The notes under the pieces were generated by a model. That model worked only from the letters and a program-made list of their open reading frames with translations. It searched no databases and was not told the origin of the DNA. Below, piece by piece: positions 31,161 to 41,600 of a DNA stretch of 58,106 nucleotides. The stretch spans positions 1-58,106 of the forward strand of contig MPUH01000394.1 in the NCBI GenBank assembly GCA_001970955.1. Direction: 5' to 3'. How positions within the stretch are numbered: position 1 is the stretch's first letter; each line of letters starts with the position of its first letter. The translations under genes and the position numbers were made by a program. Source of the stretch: Stentor coeruleus. Taxonomy: Eukaryota; Ciliophora; Heterotrichea; Heterotrichida; Stentoridae.

Positions 31161-34100
31161 ATGGAACTTTCGCGACGAGAAACGAATAGGCCGGATAGGT
31201 TTTCAGCTTTAAGACAAGAGGATTATAAAGAAAATCCTTTTGAAGAGACGGTTGATTATATAAAATCCCTTTGGCCGCAAGATATTATTGGTTTGTTTTG
31301 CCCACGTTTTGTCGTCCAAGCACAGGAATACTTGATTTTTGCCAATACTCAAGGGAAGATGTTTAAATATATAAAAGATAGGGAGGATGAGTTTGATATA
31401 AAAACGGATATTTCTTGTATATGTGTTGAAATACCAGGATCGCATGTTTATTGTGGAGATTTAGAAGGGAATGTTTATAGGATGATATATGGGGATAATG
31501 ATTCAATTGAGATTATTAAAACAAGTTTAAAAGAAATTATAAGAATTAAAGCTAATGAATATGGAGTCGTTGTTTGTGATAAAGAAACAGTAATTTGTAT
31601 TGATGGGGGAAAAGAAAGAGTTATTGGGAAATATGATTTACCTTGTATTTGTATTGTTAATAATATGATAATTGTTGCGGATATGAGTGGGGTTATTGAT
31701 AATGGGCATACAAAAGTTCAGGGAAATGAAAGGTTTACAGAAATAAATGGGAATATGGAAGTTGTTATTGTTGGATGCTATGATGGAAAAGTGATTATAA
31801 AGGATTTAAATAGTTTAGATAAGGTGTGGATGTGCTTTTATCATAAAGATACTATTGTGTGCTTGAGTTTAGATGATGATGGAGTTGTTGTTGCTGGGAG
31901 TAAGGACACAACTATTAGTGTTTGGCGGTGGAAAGACCCTTTGAATTATTATACTTGCAATTTTGTAAGTAATGCAATTGGGGGTTTTACAGGAACAAAT
32001 GATGATTTGAATATAGTCAGTGTTTTAAGTAAAAATAACAATGCTTATGTGTGTTTCAACGGAAGCAACAGTAAAAAAATCAAACTCTCATTAGGGAACG
32101 GGCAAAAAGTTCTCCCTCAGCCAGAAAAAATAAAAAAAATCATGAAGAATTCCCAAAGCATAGTTTTGATTTTCGACTGTTTTATAAAAATTTTTGATAT
32201 CTTAACCTTCACTGAAAAATTCTCATTTACTTCAGAAAAAATATTTGACTCTAGCCTTTGTTCTATGTACCTATCTCTCTTAACCCAAGAAAAAATCATA
32301 ATCTTACCATTCCCTTATTTTACCCCAAAAGCCATACAAGTAAAAAATATTTTATACATTTCAATATCAAATGATTACTTTTATTACTCATCAGCAAATG
32401 AACTTATAATAACCAAAACCTCAGATCCTTCCATTAATTTAGAAGAAAAACCTATTCCTAACATCATAAATTTATACACTGATAAATGGAATCGAGCTTT
32501 TCTCATATCAAAAAAAGTCCAAAGAATTGAACTTTTTCAAGAAAATTTCTCTTATCCTGACAGCTATAATATTACTCATCTAACTTCTAATGAATCTTAT
32601 CTTATAGGCATGGGGGTGTCTACAATTATATGGAACAAAAATTCTGGTTATCCTATATTTTCTATATCTACAGCAATCCCACAAAGCATATGGACAAAGA
32701 AAAACTATTTTTATATGTCATCAGGAGATATACTTGATATATGGGATTTGCGAACTTTTACAAAAATTCTTGAATTTAAGGTTCATTGTAGCTCTTGTAT
32801 CAGTAATAAAAAACATATTATTTATTCATACAACAATAATATGATTGTTAAAGAACATCCTTTTTATACTAATGAATTTGATATTTATAGCTCAGATAAA
32901 TATTCTTTTATTCAGTTTTTTATGAATATTTATAATAACCCTGTTATGAATGAACTGATTCATTGGAGTTTTATTTCCCCATATAGAATAAATTCTTTGC
33001 TAATAATTATTTATTACAATTTATCAGACCTGGCTAAAGTTGCTATAAAACAAGGGGCACCGATGATAAGTACAAGTTTTGGAAATAATGCTTTAGATTT
33101 AGCACTTTCTAAAGATTTCTTGTATACAGTTGATTGTATTTTATTAGCTCTTGGTAAAAAAAGTAAAGAAAACCCTTTTGTTTTACAATATGTAGAACAT
33201 ATGCTTATTGACTTAAATTTTTCAAATTGTAAAGAATTGCCTGGATTTTATGATAGTTTGATTGGACTTAATACTACTAGTTATGGTGAAAAATTTGTAA
33301 ATGCTAAATTGAAACTACCTAAGCTGGGTATAGAAGATACTGTAGAACCGAATATAAAAAAAGGGAAATACAAAGGAAAAGGTAAAGGAAAAGCTGTGAA
33401 GTATTATACAAGTCTTATTAGAGTAGCGAGTATTGCTGGAAGTAAAGAAAGCAAAGAATTTACAAGATCTCTTGCACAGACATCAAATGAAGAAATACTC
33501 GAAAGTGATTTTGTAAAACTACTTCTCTCTTATAAATGGAATCAAGTTAAATTTTATTTATACTTCCAAGCTGTGCTATATCTTATATATATGGTTATTT
33601 TATCTTTATATGTATGTAAAGCTTTAGTCTCAACAGAAACAATTATATCAATATTCCTTATAAATTTAGTTTTCACCTTATGGCAGTGTATACAAATGTA
33701 TGGAGGTGGGACTTTATATTGGGAAGATCAATGGAATTATTTAGATTTAGCTCGTTCTGCAATGGTAATGGCTTATGTACTAATTGTTGCTTTAAAAGAA
33801 AAACTTGCTGATAATAATTCTGTTAAAACATTATTGGTTTTTATTGTGCTGATTTCTTGGATTAGAGGGATAAATTATTTTAGACTTTTCAATATGACTC
33901 GATATATGGTCAATTTAATCAAGCAAGTTATTAAAGATTCCATGTCATTTTTGATTATATTTTTTTATTCGACTATAGCTTTTGGGTTCATTTATTTTGC
34001 CTTAGAAGAAGGTGAGCCTGATGAAATAGATGATTATTTAATAGGATCATATTTACTTAATATGCTTGATTATAGCAGTGATGAATTTAAGTTTATAGAA

Positions 34101-34505
34101 TGGTGTGCATTCTTCCTAGTTACAATGATTAACTCGATTATAATTTTATGTCTTCTTATAGCTGTTTTTGGTGAAACTTTTTACAAAGTCAATGAAGCCA
34201 AGACTATTGCCGACTATCGTGAACTATCCCAGCTTATATATGAAGGTGAAGTTGCTTTATTTAGAAATTACTACAAAACTCAAATGTCTTATCTTCATTA
34301 TATAACAGATAAACCATTCTCTAAACCAAGTGATCTTTTTTCAACCCAACTTCATTTAATCAAACAAAAAATAAAAAAAATGAGTGAATACATCATAACC
34401 CTTACTACAGATCAAAAATCCACAAGTCACAAAGTTGATCTAATATATTCAAAAATGTCATATCTGTTTAAATCCATAACAGATCTAGAGAAAAAAATAA
34501 AATAA
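31161..34505 (+). CDS. WD40-ankyrin-TRP-like channel fusion, paralog A (no zinc tail)
   Basis: In this 1114-residue protein residues about 40-560 form a beta-propeller with a clear WD unit near 230-258 (LDDDGVVVAGSKDTTISVW) and other degenerate blades. About 600-680 is ankyrin-like (NNALDLALSKDF). A Lys/Gly linker (KGKYKGKGKGK) precedes a six-helix channel domain at about 797-1010: S1 YLIYMVILSLYV, S4 FIVLISWIRGINYFRLF with the S4-S5 NMTRYMVNLIKQ linker, S5, a pore loop SYLLNMLDYSSDE, and S6 MINSIIILCLLIAVFGETF, as in TRP and polycystin channels. A short coiled coil ends the protein. It is probably a cation channel gated through the cytosolic propeller. Paralogs B and C lie downstream. Confidence 0.87.
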   Translation: MELSRRETNRPDRFSALRQEDYKENPFEETVDYIKSLWPQDIIGLFCPRFVVQAQEYLIFANTQGKMFKYIKDREDEFDIKTDISCICVEIPGSHVYCGDLEGNVYRMIYGDNDSIEIIKTSLKEIIRIKANEYGVVVCDKETVICIDGGKERVIGKYDLPCICIVNNMIIVADMSGVIDNGHTKVQGNERFTEINGNMEVVIVGCYDGKVIIKDLNSLDKVWMCFYHKDTIVCLSLDDDGVVVAGSKDTTISVWRWKDPLNYYTCNFVSNAIGGFTGTNDDLNIVSVLSKNNNAYVCFNGSNSKKIKLSLGNGQKVLPQPEKIKKIMKNSQSIVLIFDCFIKIFDILTFTEKFSFTSEKIFDSSLCSMYLSLLTQEKIIILPFPYFTPKAIQVKNILYISISNDYFYYSSANELIITKTSDPSINLEEKPIPNIINLYTDKWNRAFLISKKVQRIELFQENFSYPDSYNITHLTSNESYLIGMGVSTIIWNKNSGYPIFSISTAIPQSIWTKKNYFYMSSGDILDIWDLRTFTKILEFKVHCSSCISNKKHIIYSYNNNMIVKEHPFYTNEFDIYSSDKYSFIQFFMNIYNNPVMNELIHWSFISPYRINSLLIIIYYNLSDLAKVAIKQGAPMISTSFGNNALDLALSKDFLYTVDCILLALGKKSKENPFVLQYVEHMLIDLNFSNCKELPGFYDSLIGLNTTSYGEKFVNAKLKLPKLGIEDTVEPNIKKGKYKGKGKGKAVKYYTSLIRVASIAGSKESKEFTRSLAQTSNEEILESDFVKLLLSYKWNQVKFYLYFQAVLYLIYMVILSLYVCKALVSTETIISIFLINLVFTLWQCIQMYGGGTLYWEDQWNYLDLARSAMVMAYVLIVALKEKLADNNSVKTLLVFIVLISWIRGINYFRLFNMTRYMVNLIKQVIKDSMSFLIIFFYSTIAFGFIYFALEEGEPDEIDDYLIGSYLLNMLDYSSDEFKFIEWCAFFLVTMINSIIILCLLIAVFGETFYKVNEAKTIADYRELSQLIYEGEVALFRNYYKTQMSYLHYITDKPFSKPSDLFSTQLHLIKQKIKKMSEYIITLTTDQKSTSHKVDLIYSKMSYLFKSITDLEKKIK

Positions 34506-34624
34506 TAGTTAATTTTTTTATACAAAATCAATAAGATTTCTTTAGTAAAAAATTCTCAAATGGTTTCGGTAAAAAATAAATGCAATTTGCAATAAGTAAA
34601 GGTATTAAATGGTTATAATTTTAA

Positions 34625-35056
34625 ATGGAAGCTTTGTTTGGACCAACCCTTATCGGCAAATCAGGCCCAGTTCCTGCAAACAGCCTGAATGCAAGGTTTG
34701 TTTTAGTTTATTTCAGTGCTCATTGGTGCCCACCTTGTAGAGGTTTTACTCCTAAACTTGACATGTTTTATAACGCTGTGAACAGTAATGCAAAACAAGT
34801 AGAAATTGTTTATGTTAGTCGTGATAAAACCCCAGATCAATTCAATGAGTATTATTCAGAAATGTCGTGGCTTGCTTTACCTTTTGAGGATAAAGCTCGT
34901 ATTGCAGCTCTTGGTACCAGATTCCAAGTACAACAAATCCCTTGTTTAGTTCTTATTGACAATCAAGGCAATATGAAAAGAAATACTTGTAGGATGGATG
35001 TGACTAACAAAGGACCTAATTGCTTAGCTGATTGGGAACAAGCTTTAACAAGATAG
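34625..35056 (+). CDS. Tryparedoxin/nucleoredoxin-like thiol oxidoreductase
   Basis: This 143-residue thioredoxin-fold protein has an active site WCPPC (Trp34, Cys35, Cys38) in the context FSAHWCPPCRGFTPKL, the pattern of tryparedoxin and nucleoredoxin rather than classical thioredoxin (WCGPC). The rest matches: EIVYVSRDKTPDQFNEY, WLALPFEDKARIAALGTRFQVQQIPCLVLID with the cis-Pro loop (IPCL). It reduces protein disulfides in the cytosol, coupled to an unknown donor. Both catalytic Cys are present, so it should be active. No signal peptide. It lies 119 bp after the WD40-TRP gene on the same strand. Confidence 0.93.
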   Translation: MEALFGPTLIGKSGPVPANSLNARFVLVYFSAHWCPPCRGFTPKLDMFYNAVNSNAKQVEIVYVSRDKTPDQFNEYYSEMSWLALPFEDKARIAALGTRFQVQQIPCLVLIDNQGNMKRNTCRMDVTNKGPNCLADWEQALTR

Positions 35057-37135
35057 ATTATCATAAGTATTAGCTTAAAAGGATTAGATTGAGGAAAGAG
35101 TAAAATTGATGATGATCACCAAAACATATGATTATCGAAATAGTAAGAAAAGAAGATAGAAAACATGTTATTTAATAGAAAAATAAGTAGAGATAATTGG
35201 GCTTTGTTTAAAAACCAGAGTTAAATTTATTAGAAAGTTTATGGTGTCCCTTGTTTTATAACAAGGAAACTTTATTGCCAGTTCTTTTGAAGTTTAAAAT
35301 AAATTATAATATGAATCCTTAGGTTAAATGTTTAGCTTTTTATGATAACTAAAGAGATTTGATTGAAGACTTACGTAAAATCTTTACGGTTAGTAGGAAG
35401 TGCTGATACTTGCTATGAAAATATATGATTTAAAATGAAGATATTAAGGGTATTGATATTGGGTGTCTAAAAGTTTAGTATTTTTAGATGTACTTTAGCT
35501 TAGTTGATTTTATTTTTTAATACATAATTCAAGAGCATATTTTTAAGATAATATAAAGCCATATTTAGATTTTGTGTTTACATTTATATAACATCATATT
35601 AAATCCTTAGAATATTTTTGATATCCTAGAGAACTGTTATGGTAATTAATATCGATATTTTCAAATTAATCTATTTAAAATCATAAATCTCCTGATTCGA
35701 TAAATTATAGTAAAACTGTCTAAGAATATCATATAAAGTTATTCTCACAAACAAAACAAAATTTTTTTATCAAAAAAACTTATACCCAATTAAGATTATC
35801 TAAATCATTCTTATCACCTTCTACATCAGTATTACTATATTATTTCTTATCATAAATATCCTACTCAATCTTTCTTCCAAAATCCATCCTGAAATTATTT
35901 CTAAAACTTTAAACTAATCTAATTTCTTTCCTTTACTTATACTTTAAACCTCTTAACCTTGCTTACCAAGATCTTGTCTGAATGGGTTTATAGAAGAATC
36001 TGGTTTAAATGTATGAGAATATTAAGATAAACTCTAAGTATAAAGCTTATATCAAGAGAGAAAAAAAAACATTCTATTTACACTAAAGTTTAATCATAGC
36101 TTTGAGCCTTAAGAATATCATCACTATACCATTTGTTAAACAGTGACTCGAGCTTAGAATGTGATTAAGTCCTGTGTCCTTTCTCCAACTAGTAAAGGTT
36201 CTAAATACTCATCGACATTAATATAGTCTCAATAGATTAAGCACATTAAAAACTTTTGGGTAATGATAGCAGATGATTTTATATTTTATAAACAACTCAA
36301 AATCGCTTTGGTATATATTAAAATATAACTAAAGTTAAAGATATCAAATTAATATAAAATACGAGTTTTTGCAATAAGAAAATTATTTTGAAGAAATCAT
36401 TAGAGAAGATTTGCTGGATTATATGATAATGATATCTCAGCAGTTTTTGAAGAAAAGGAAGATAAAGTGATTGGGATGGGATGATTTTAGTATTTTGTAT
36501 TGATATCAGTTAAAGTAAATATGTGAATAAAGAATGAATAAATAGGCTATGAAGAATTTGAAGATTTTGATATGAATGAGCAGTTTTTAGAAAGGGACAA
36601 TTGAGTAACTTATGTGAGAAGAATTGAATGTGTGTAAGTAGTTATTGAAGCTTGGCTATAATACTTGCTCAAGTATATTCAACTCAGTAAATCAGCCTAA
36701 AGGTTTTTAACTATGAAATATTATATCAAAATATCATAAAAGTTAATTAAGAAGCTTATAAACTTAAATGAAACTGGACCTATAGCTTTAAGATCTGCTC
36801 TAATAAGTTCAATATACATGACTTCATAATAATTTCCTAGATTTGAGGTTATAATTCGCACAAATAGACTTTTTGATATTATTATAAGCAGGAATAATAG
36901 GAATTTTGAAAGAAGCACCAGATTTTTATGATTTTTCAGTTAATATAACCAAAGATAAAGTATTGAAATTTCTGTGATAAGCATTAAAGGAAAAGAATAT
37001 AAAATATCAAAGCTTAGTAAGGTTTTGAAATAACTTAAGATGAAGTTACTTTGTCCACCCTTACTAGGAAACATTTTATTCTAAACCGCGTAGGGTTGAA
37101 CATTCACCAAATTTTCAGATTTACTTTTTATCTAT
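35057..37135. other. 2.1-kb convergent spacer with possible relic frames
   Basis: No intact gene was found. On plus, about 36404-36930 gives a protein-like frame (for example GYEEFEDFDMNEQFLERDN) with some 14 stops and no frameshift. On minus, about 36060-36240 shows a similar short frame. Composition around 35750-35970 is C-rich. Confidence 0.35.
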
Positions 37136-37858
37136 CTATTTACTGGTAGGTGTTGATATTTTAGATACAAACTCTTGGATTTGATTTTTAGCATTCTTTA
37201 TATATCCTTCAAGTTCCATCATTTTTGAGTATAAGTCCTGCAGCCTTAATCTTTTTTCTTCAGGGGTCAATTCATTTAAAGGTTTTTCAGCTTCTTCTTT
37301 CTTATCTTTTTTGACTTCATCAGCTTTAGGCTTTTCTGCTTCATCTTGTAATTTATTAGTATTTTCAAGCTTTCTCTTAATACACCCATAAAATCGATTT
37401 TTTATATTACTTGATGATATTCCATTGAAGTAAGTGGCAATTTTTTTCCAATTGCCTCCATGAATTTTATACAAGCTTACAATCATTTTATCTTCTTCCT
37501 CAGTCCATTCATGCTTGGTTTTATTTTTGTTAAGCTTTTCCCATCTGCGTTTAACTAATTTAACTGAAGAATTTGGAAAAGATTTCGCAACGGCTTCCCA
37601 TTCATGGTTTGTTTTTTCAACTTCTTCAAGTAATGTTGTATCTTCTTCATTAGTCCAAATTGGTAAAGTGTTTTCGCTTTCGGAATCAGAGAGTTCAGAA
37701 CTATCTAAAGATCTTGGTTCAGGAAATAAAGCTTTGGGGTCAAGATCGTGTAATGTTTTATTGCTCTTTGCCTGATCTTTAATACAAATTGCTGAAACAT
37801 CAATTATAACATCATCCCAGTATTCTAAAGCATGATCAAGAGCTGAATTCCATGACAT
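37136..37858 (-). CDS. Two-repeat Myb/SANT DNA-binding protein
   Basis: In this 240-residue protein two Myb/SANT repeats lie at about 68-109 (WTNEEDTTLLEEVE...WEAVAKSFP...RRWEKL) and 118-164 (WTEEEDKMIVSLYKIHGGNWKKIATYF...NIKNRFYGCIKRK). The regularly spaced Trp residues and the basic third helix of repeat 2 match R2R3-type DNA binding. An acidic Ser-rich segment (50-65) precedes them. The C-terminal third is a Lys/Glu-rich coiled coil (about 185-235) that may dimerise. It is probably a nuclear transcription regulator; target sites are unknown. The start sits in ATATAAATAATG. The gene faces away from WD40-TRP paralog B, with a GC-rich structured island between them. Confidence 0.88.
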   Translation of the reverse strand: MSWNSALDHALEYWDDVIIDVSAICIKDQAKSNKTLHDLDPKALFPEPRSLDSSELSDSESENTLPIWTNEEDTTLLEEVEKTNHEWEAVAKSFPNSSVKLVKRRWEKLNKNKTKHEWTEEEDKMIVSLYKIHGGNWKKIATYFNGISSSNIKNRFYGCIKRKLENTNKLQDEAEKPKADEVKKDKKEEAEKPLNELTPEEKRLRLQDLYSKMMELEGYIKNAKNQIQEFVSKISTPTSK

Positions 37859-38687
37859 TATTTATATAATATTAGAATCTGTTATTTCTGATATTTTTTC
37901 ATACTATATAATTCCCCATATAAATCGCCGAAATGCTAACGAGATTTTTCTATATAATATTATATGTTTTTTTCATGTTAATGTTAATTAATGTTCTTAC
38001 TATAGTGGAGTGCTAAATGCTCATCTTCTAGAGCCACACGCCACTAGCTTGTCACACCGCGCTCCCAGAATCTCTACCCTCTATTTTAGGGGAATGCAAA
38101 ATGGTACGATGTCGAAAAATTGCATGAAAGTATTCATTTAGATAAATAATATAGAAAAGGTATAATATATATTATAATTAAAGTTGAAAATAAGAAATTT
38201 TTTATTGGATTAATTAGTTTTTAAGTTCTGAGATAGATAGGGAAAAATTATAAGTTTTTTCAGTTTTTGGTTTGTTGTTAGAAATTTTGCTACATATTTA
38301 GGAATTTAGTACTTAAAAAATGATTTTTTTTTGATTGTAGTTGAGTTTCCTTAAGAAATATATTTTTATGCTAAAGCTCTGTAGAGATTTCAATGAAGCA
38401 AAAACTACTGAGTTTTAGAATATAAAAATACAATGCTTTAATCATAAATTTAATATTGTATCTGGTTGTTAAAGACTAAGTTATAAAATTCCATTAAGAC
38501 AAATAAATAATAAACCTATATAATTTCTCTCCTTATTACTCTCATAATCTCTAATAATTAAAAAAAAACTCAAATCTTTACATAAACACTTGATTACTCA
38601 AAGATAACCAAGCAATTAACATAAACTTAACTAATATTTAAACCTAATAGAATACATTTAAATCATTCTAAATTTCATTAGTTATAA
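37859..38687. other. Divergent spacer with a GC-rich island
   Basis: No protein gene was found. It contains the GC-rich, hairpin-forming stretch at about 38000-38100. The following 38120-38400 is G-biased and 38500-38687 C-biased upstream of the channel gene. Confidence 0.6.
38000..38095. ncRNA. GC-rich hairpin island, candidate structured RNA
   Basis: The stretch is close to 50 percent GC in an otherwise very AT-rich spacer. Arms AGTGG-a-GTG...GCTC (38004-38022) and GAGC...CAC-g-CCACT (38031-38045) pair around an 8-nt loop. CCCT/AGGG near 38078-38093 can form a second short stem. Strand is undetermined. It is not recognisable as tRNA (no B box), 5S, U1-U6 or SRP RNA. A functional RNA is an inference from composition and pairing only. 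Confidence 0.3.
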
Positions 38688-41600
38688 ATGCGTTCAGAAA
38701 AAATTGTCCCTGAAGAAATCTCAAAGGAAAGATTGATTGACTATAGAAGTTCAGTGGAACATCTTTCTGAGTTTCATAGAATCAAACGTGCTCAGCCTAT
38801 CCAAGAAACCTCTGAACTGATTCAACTTAAACGAGATTTGTCTTCAGTAAAGAGTTCAATTTTGAATAACTTTTCAGTTGCAGCAATAACAGTAGATTCT
38901 GGTTATTGGGGTATGGCTATTTCAAAAAAGCATTCAATTATGATTTTCTCAGATTTTTCCACCAATGAATTGCACTTTTATAACCTTATCGATTTTGAAA
39001 GAATTGGCATATTTAAATGCACATTTGGGACTTGTTTCCAAGTAATAATCAGCTCAGATGAGTCAAAAGTCTACTGCTCAACTAACACTGGGTGTATTTT
39101 CAGTTTACCATTGCCTTATGATAAGTATTCTGAATGCTGTAAGTATCAAGTCTCAAATTCTGGAGTTACTTTCTCTGTACACGAAAAATTCATATACGCT
39201 CAATGTTTAAAAAGTTGTTACATCAAGAGAATAGATATAACAACAAATTACTCAGAGTATATTGGGAGAATTGAACATATACATAAACTTCTTATGAGTG
39301 AGTCAGGTAAATACCTAGCTCTTATTGGTCAAAAAAAATTAGTTGTCCAAAAAAGACGTAAATTTAGATATGCTGTTTATTATTATCAATTCCCAAGTTC
39401 CTTTATTCTAGCTGTATCTCAAGGACAAAATGTATACTCAGATATATCATTTTCTCATGGGGATAAATATTTTATTTTTGCTTGTGAAAACTGGATAAAA
39501 ATTGTTAATACAAAGCAATGGAAAGAAGTTAGAACTTTGAATTTCCCTGAGAATATGAATATTTGTGCTATAAAAACAACTTCGCTTAGTAATAAAATCA
39601 TTGCTGTTAGTCAAAATAATACTGTTTGTATATGGGATATACTTGGAGATTCTATAGAGCCAGCTTTTTTAAATCAACATTGTATTGATTTACAGGTTTT
39701 TACTAAAATGATTAGATTAGAAGTTGATGAAGATAACGGGTTTGTTTATACTCAAGAAATAAATAAACCTTTTGTTTATAAGTCTAAGTGTAACTTTTTT
39801 ACTTATAAGACTATTGCTAGACAAGAATTGCTTGAGTTTAAAAAAATTATTGTATGCGGGAATAACAATGAGGTTATTTGTATTACGGGAAGTCCGAAAT
39901 TGTTAGTTTATTGTTTACAGAGCCACAGGAAGAAATATGAGATAGACCATGAGGGATCAAATATTTTCGATTTTATATTGCAAGAAGTATTTCAAAAATA
40001 TTTGTATGCAATCTCAACTGAATTACTTTATGTGATTTCTACAGATACATACGAAATAATTAATAGAATCCCTGCAGCTACAGGCCGATATACTGCTATC
40101 GCTTATTCATCATACAATTATATGGACTGCATAATAGCTTCAGATGACAAACAGCATTTTTCATTTTTTGATTATATGGGAAATAATAAATCTTCTTTCA
40201 CTATAGATTATGGATATGCAATAATATTAAAAGCTTTCAACAATTATCTTATAATCGGTACAATTACTAACACAATATCAATATACACTATTGATAATTT
40301 TACCAAACAGTTAACTTCTAAAATGTTTCAAAGTAATTTAACAGCAATAGCAGTTATAAATTCAGGTGATCATTTATTAGTAAGCTTTCAAGATAATCAT
40401 GCGATTTTTCTTGAGTTTTCTAATCTGCTTTATTATGAGAAAAAAATATTTGACTGCCATATTCTAGAATGCGCAGTGGTAAAAAACAGGTTTTTAGTTG
40501 CCTTAACAGATAAAAAAGCAATTTTTATATATTCAATGCCAACATTAGAAAAAATACTCGAAATTACCAATAACAATTTCTATAGTTTAGCTTATGAAAA
40601 AGATGAGGATTATATAGTTGTTCTAACTGAAAATAAAATCCTAAAATTTAGTCATCTTTTTAATGAAAGCAACCCACATATAATAGGTGAGTCAATTAAC
40701 ATCCCTAACATCAAAGACTACTTAGAAAACAACAAAAAATGCTCAAAAGGTGAACAAGATGAATGGATATTCTTCCCATACATGGTAAATTCTCTGCATT
40801 TTTATGCTGCAGAAAACAAAAAAAAACTACTAAAACATGCAATCCAACTAAGAAAATCAAAAATCATCAACTCATTCATAGGTACACCATTAACCGTATC
40901 ATTACTTGCGGATAATAGAGAAATATCAAATTTCCTTATAAAAGAATTAGTCCGTAATATCAAAGATAACCTCGGAAACCTTAAACTTCTTTCAGAACAC
41001 TTGATACTTATGCAATCTAAAGATTTCAAAGCTTTAGAAAAACTCTATGACAATTGTTTTATTCCTTGTACCTTTTCTAGCTCTCCACTTCCTGATTATT
41101 GTGATGAAAAAGTTAAACTCCCTAAAATTGTTTATAGTACTTCAGAAGATATTGAGCCTGAGAATTTTATTGAAGTAAATACTAATGGGACAAAAAGGAT
41201 AAAATTTATGAAGTGTGCTTTTAAAATTAGTCTTGAAATAGGATCTAAAGGAAGTACTGAGTTTCTTAAAAGTTTGGCAAGCTGTGGGAATAAGAGGATA
41301 TATAGGACGAAATTGATACAATATATACTTAAGGAGAAATGGGATAAAATTAAATGGGTACATTATATGTATTCAGCAGCTTTTTGTTTGTATTTACTGT
41401 TTTTGTCAATGTTTTCTGTAAATATTTACTACCCTTACTTGTATTTAGCGACTATAGCTAATATGATTATGAATATTTATGAGGTTATGCAATTCGCTAC
41501 AGCACCTTGGCTTTATATAAAAGATGTTCTTAATTACATTGATCTTCTAAAAAGTATTTTCTTATATGCTTGCCTAGCTATTGAATCTCGTTACATCCTC

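Noticed and set aside
38000-38095. tRNA, U6 or SRP RNA at the GC-rich island
   Set aside because: Short matches (for example a GAAGATNAGCAT string on minus) are not supported by the rest of those RNAs; kept only as an unnamed structured candidate.
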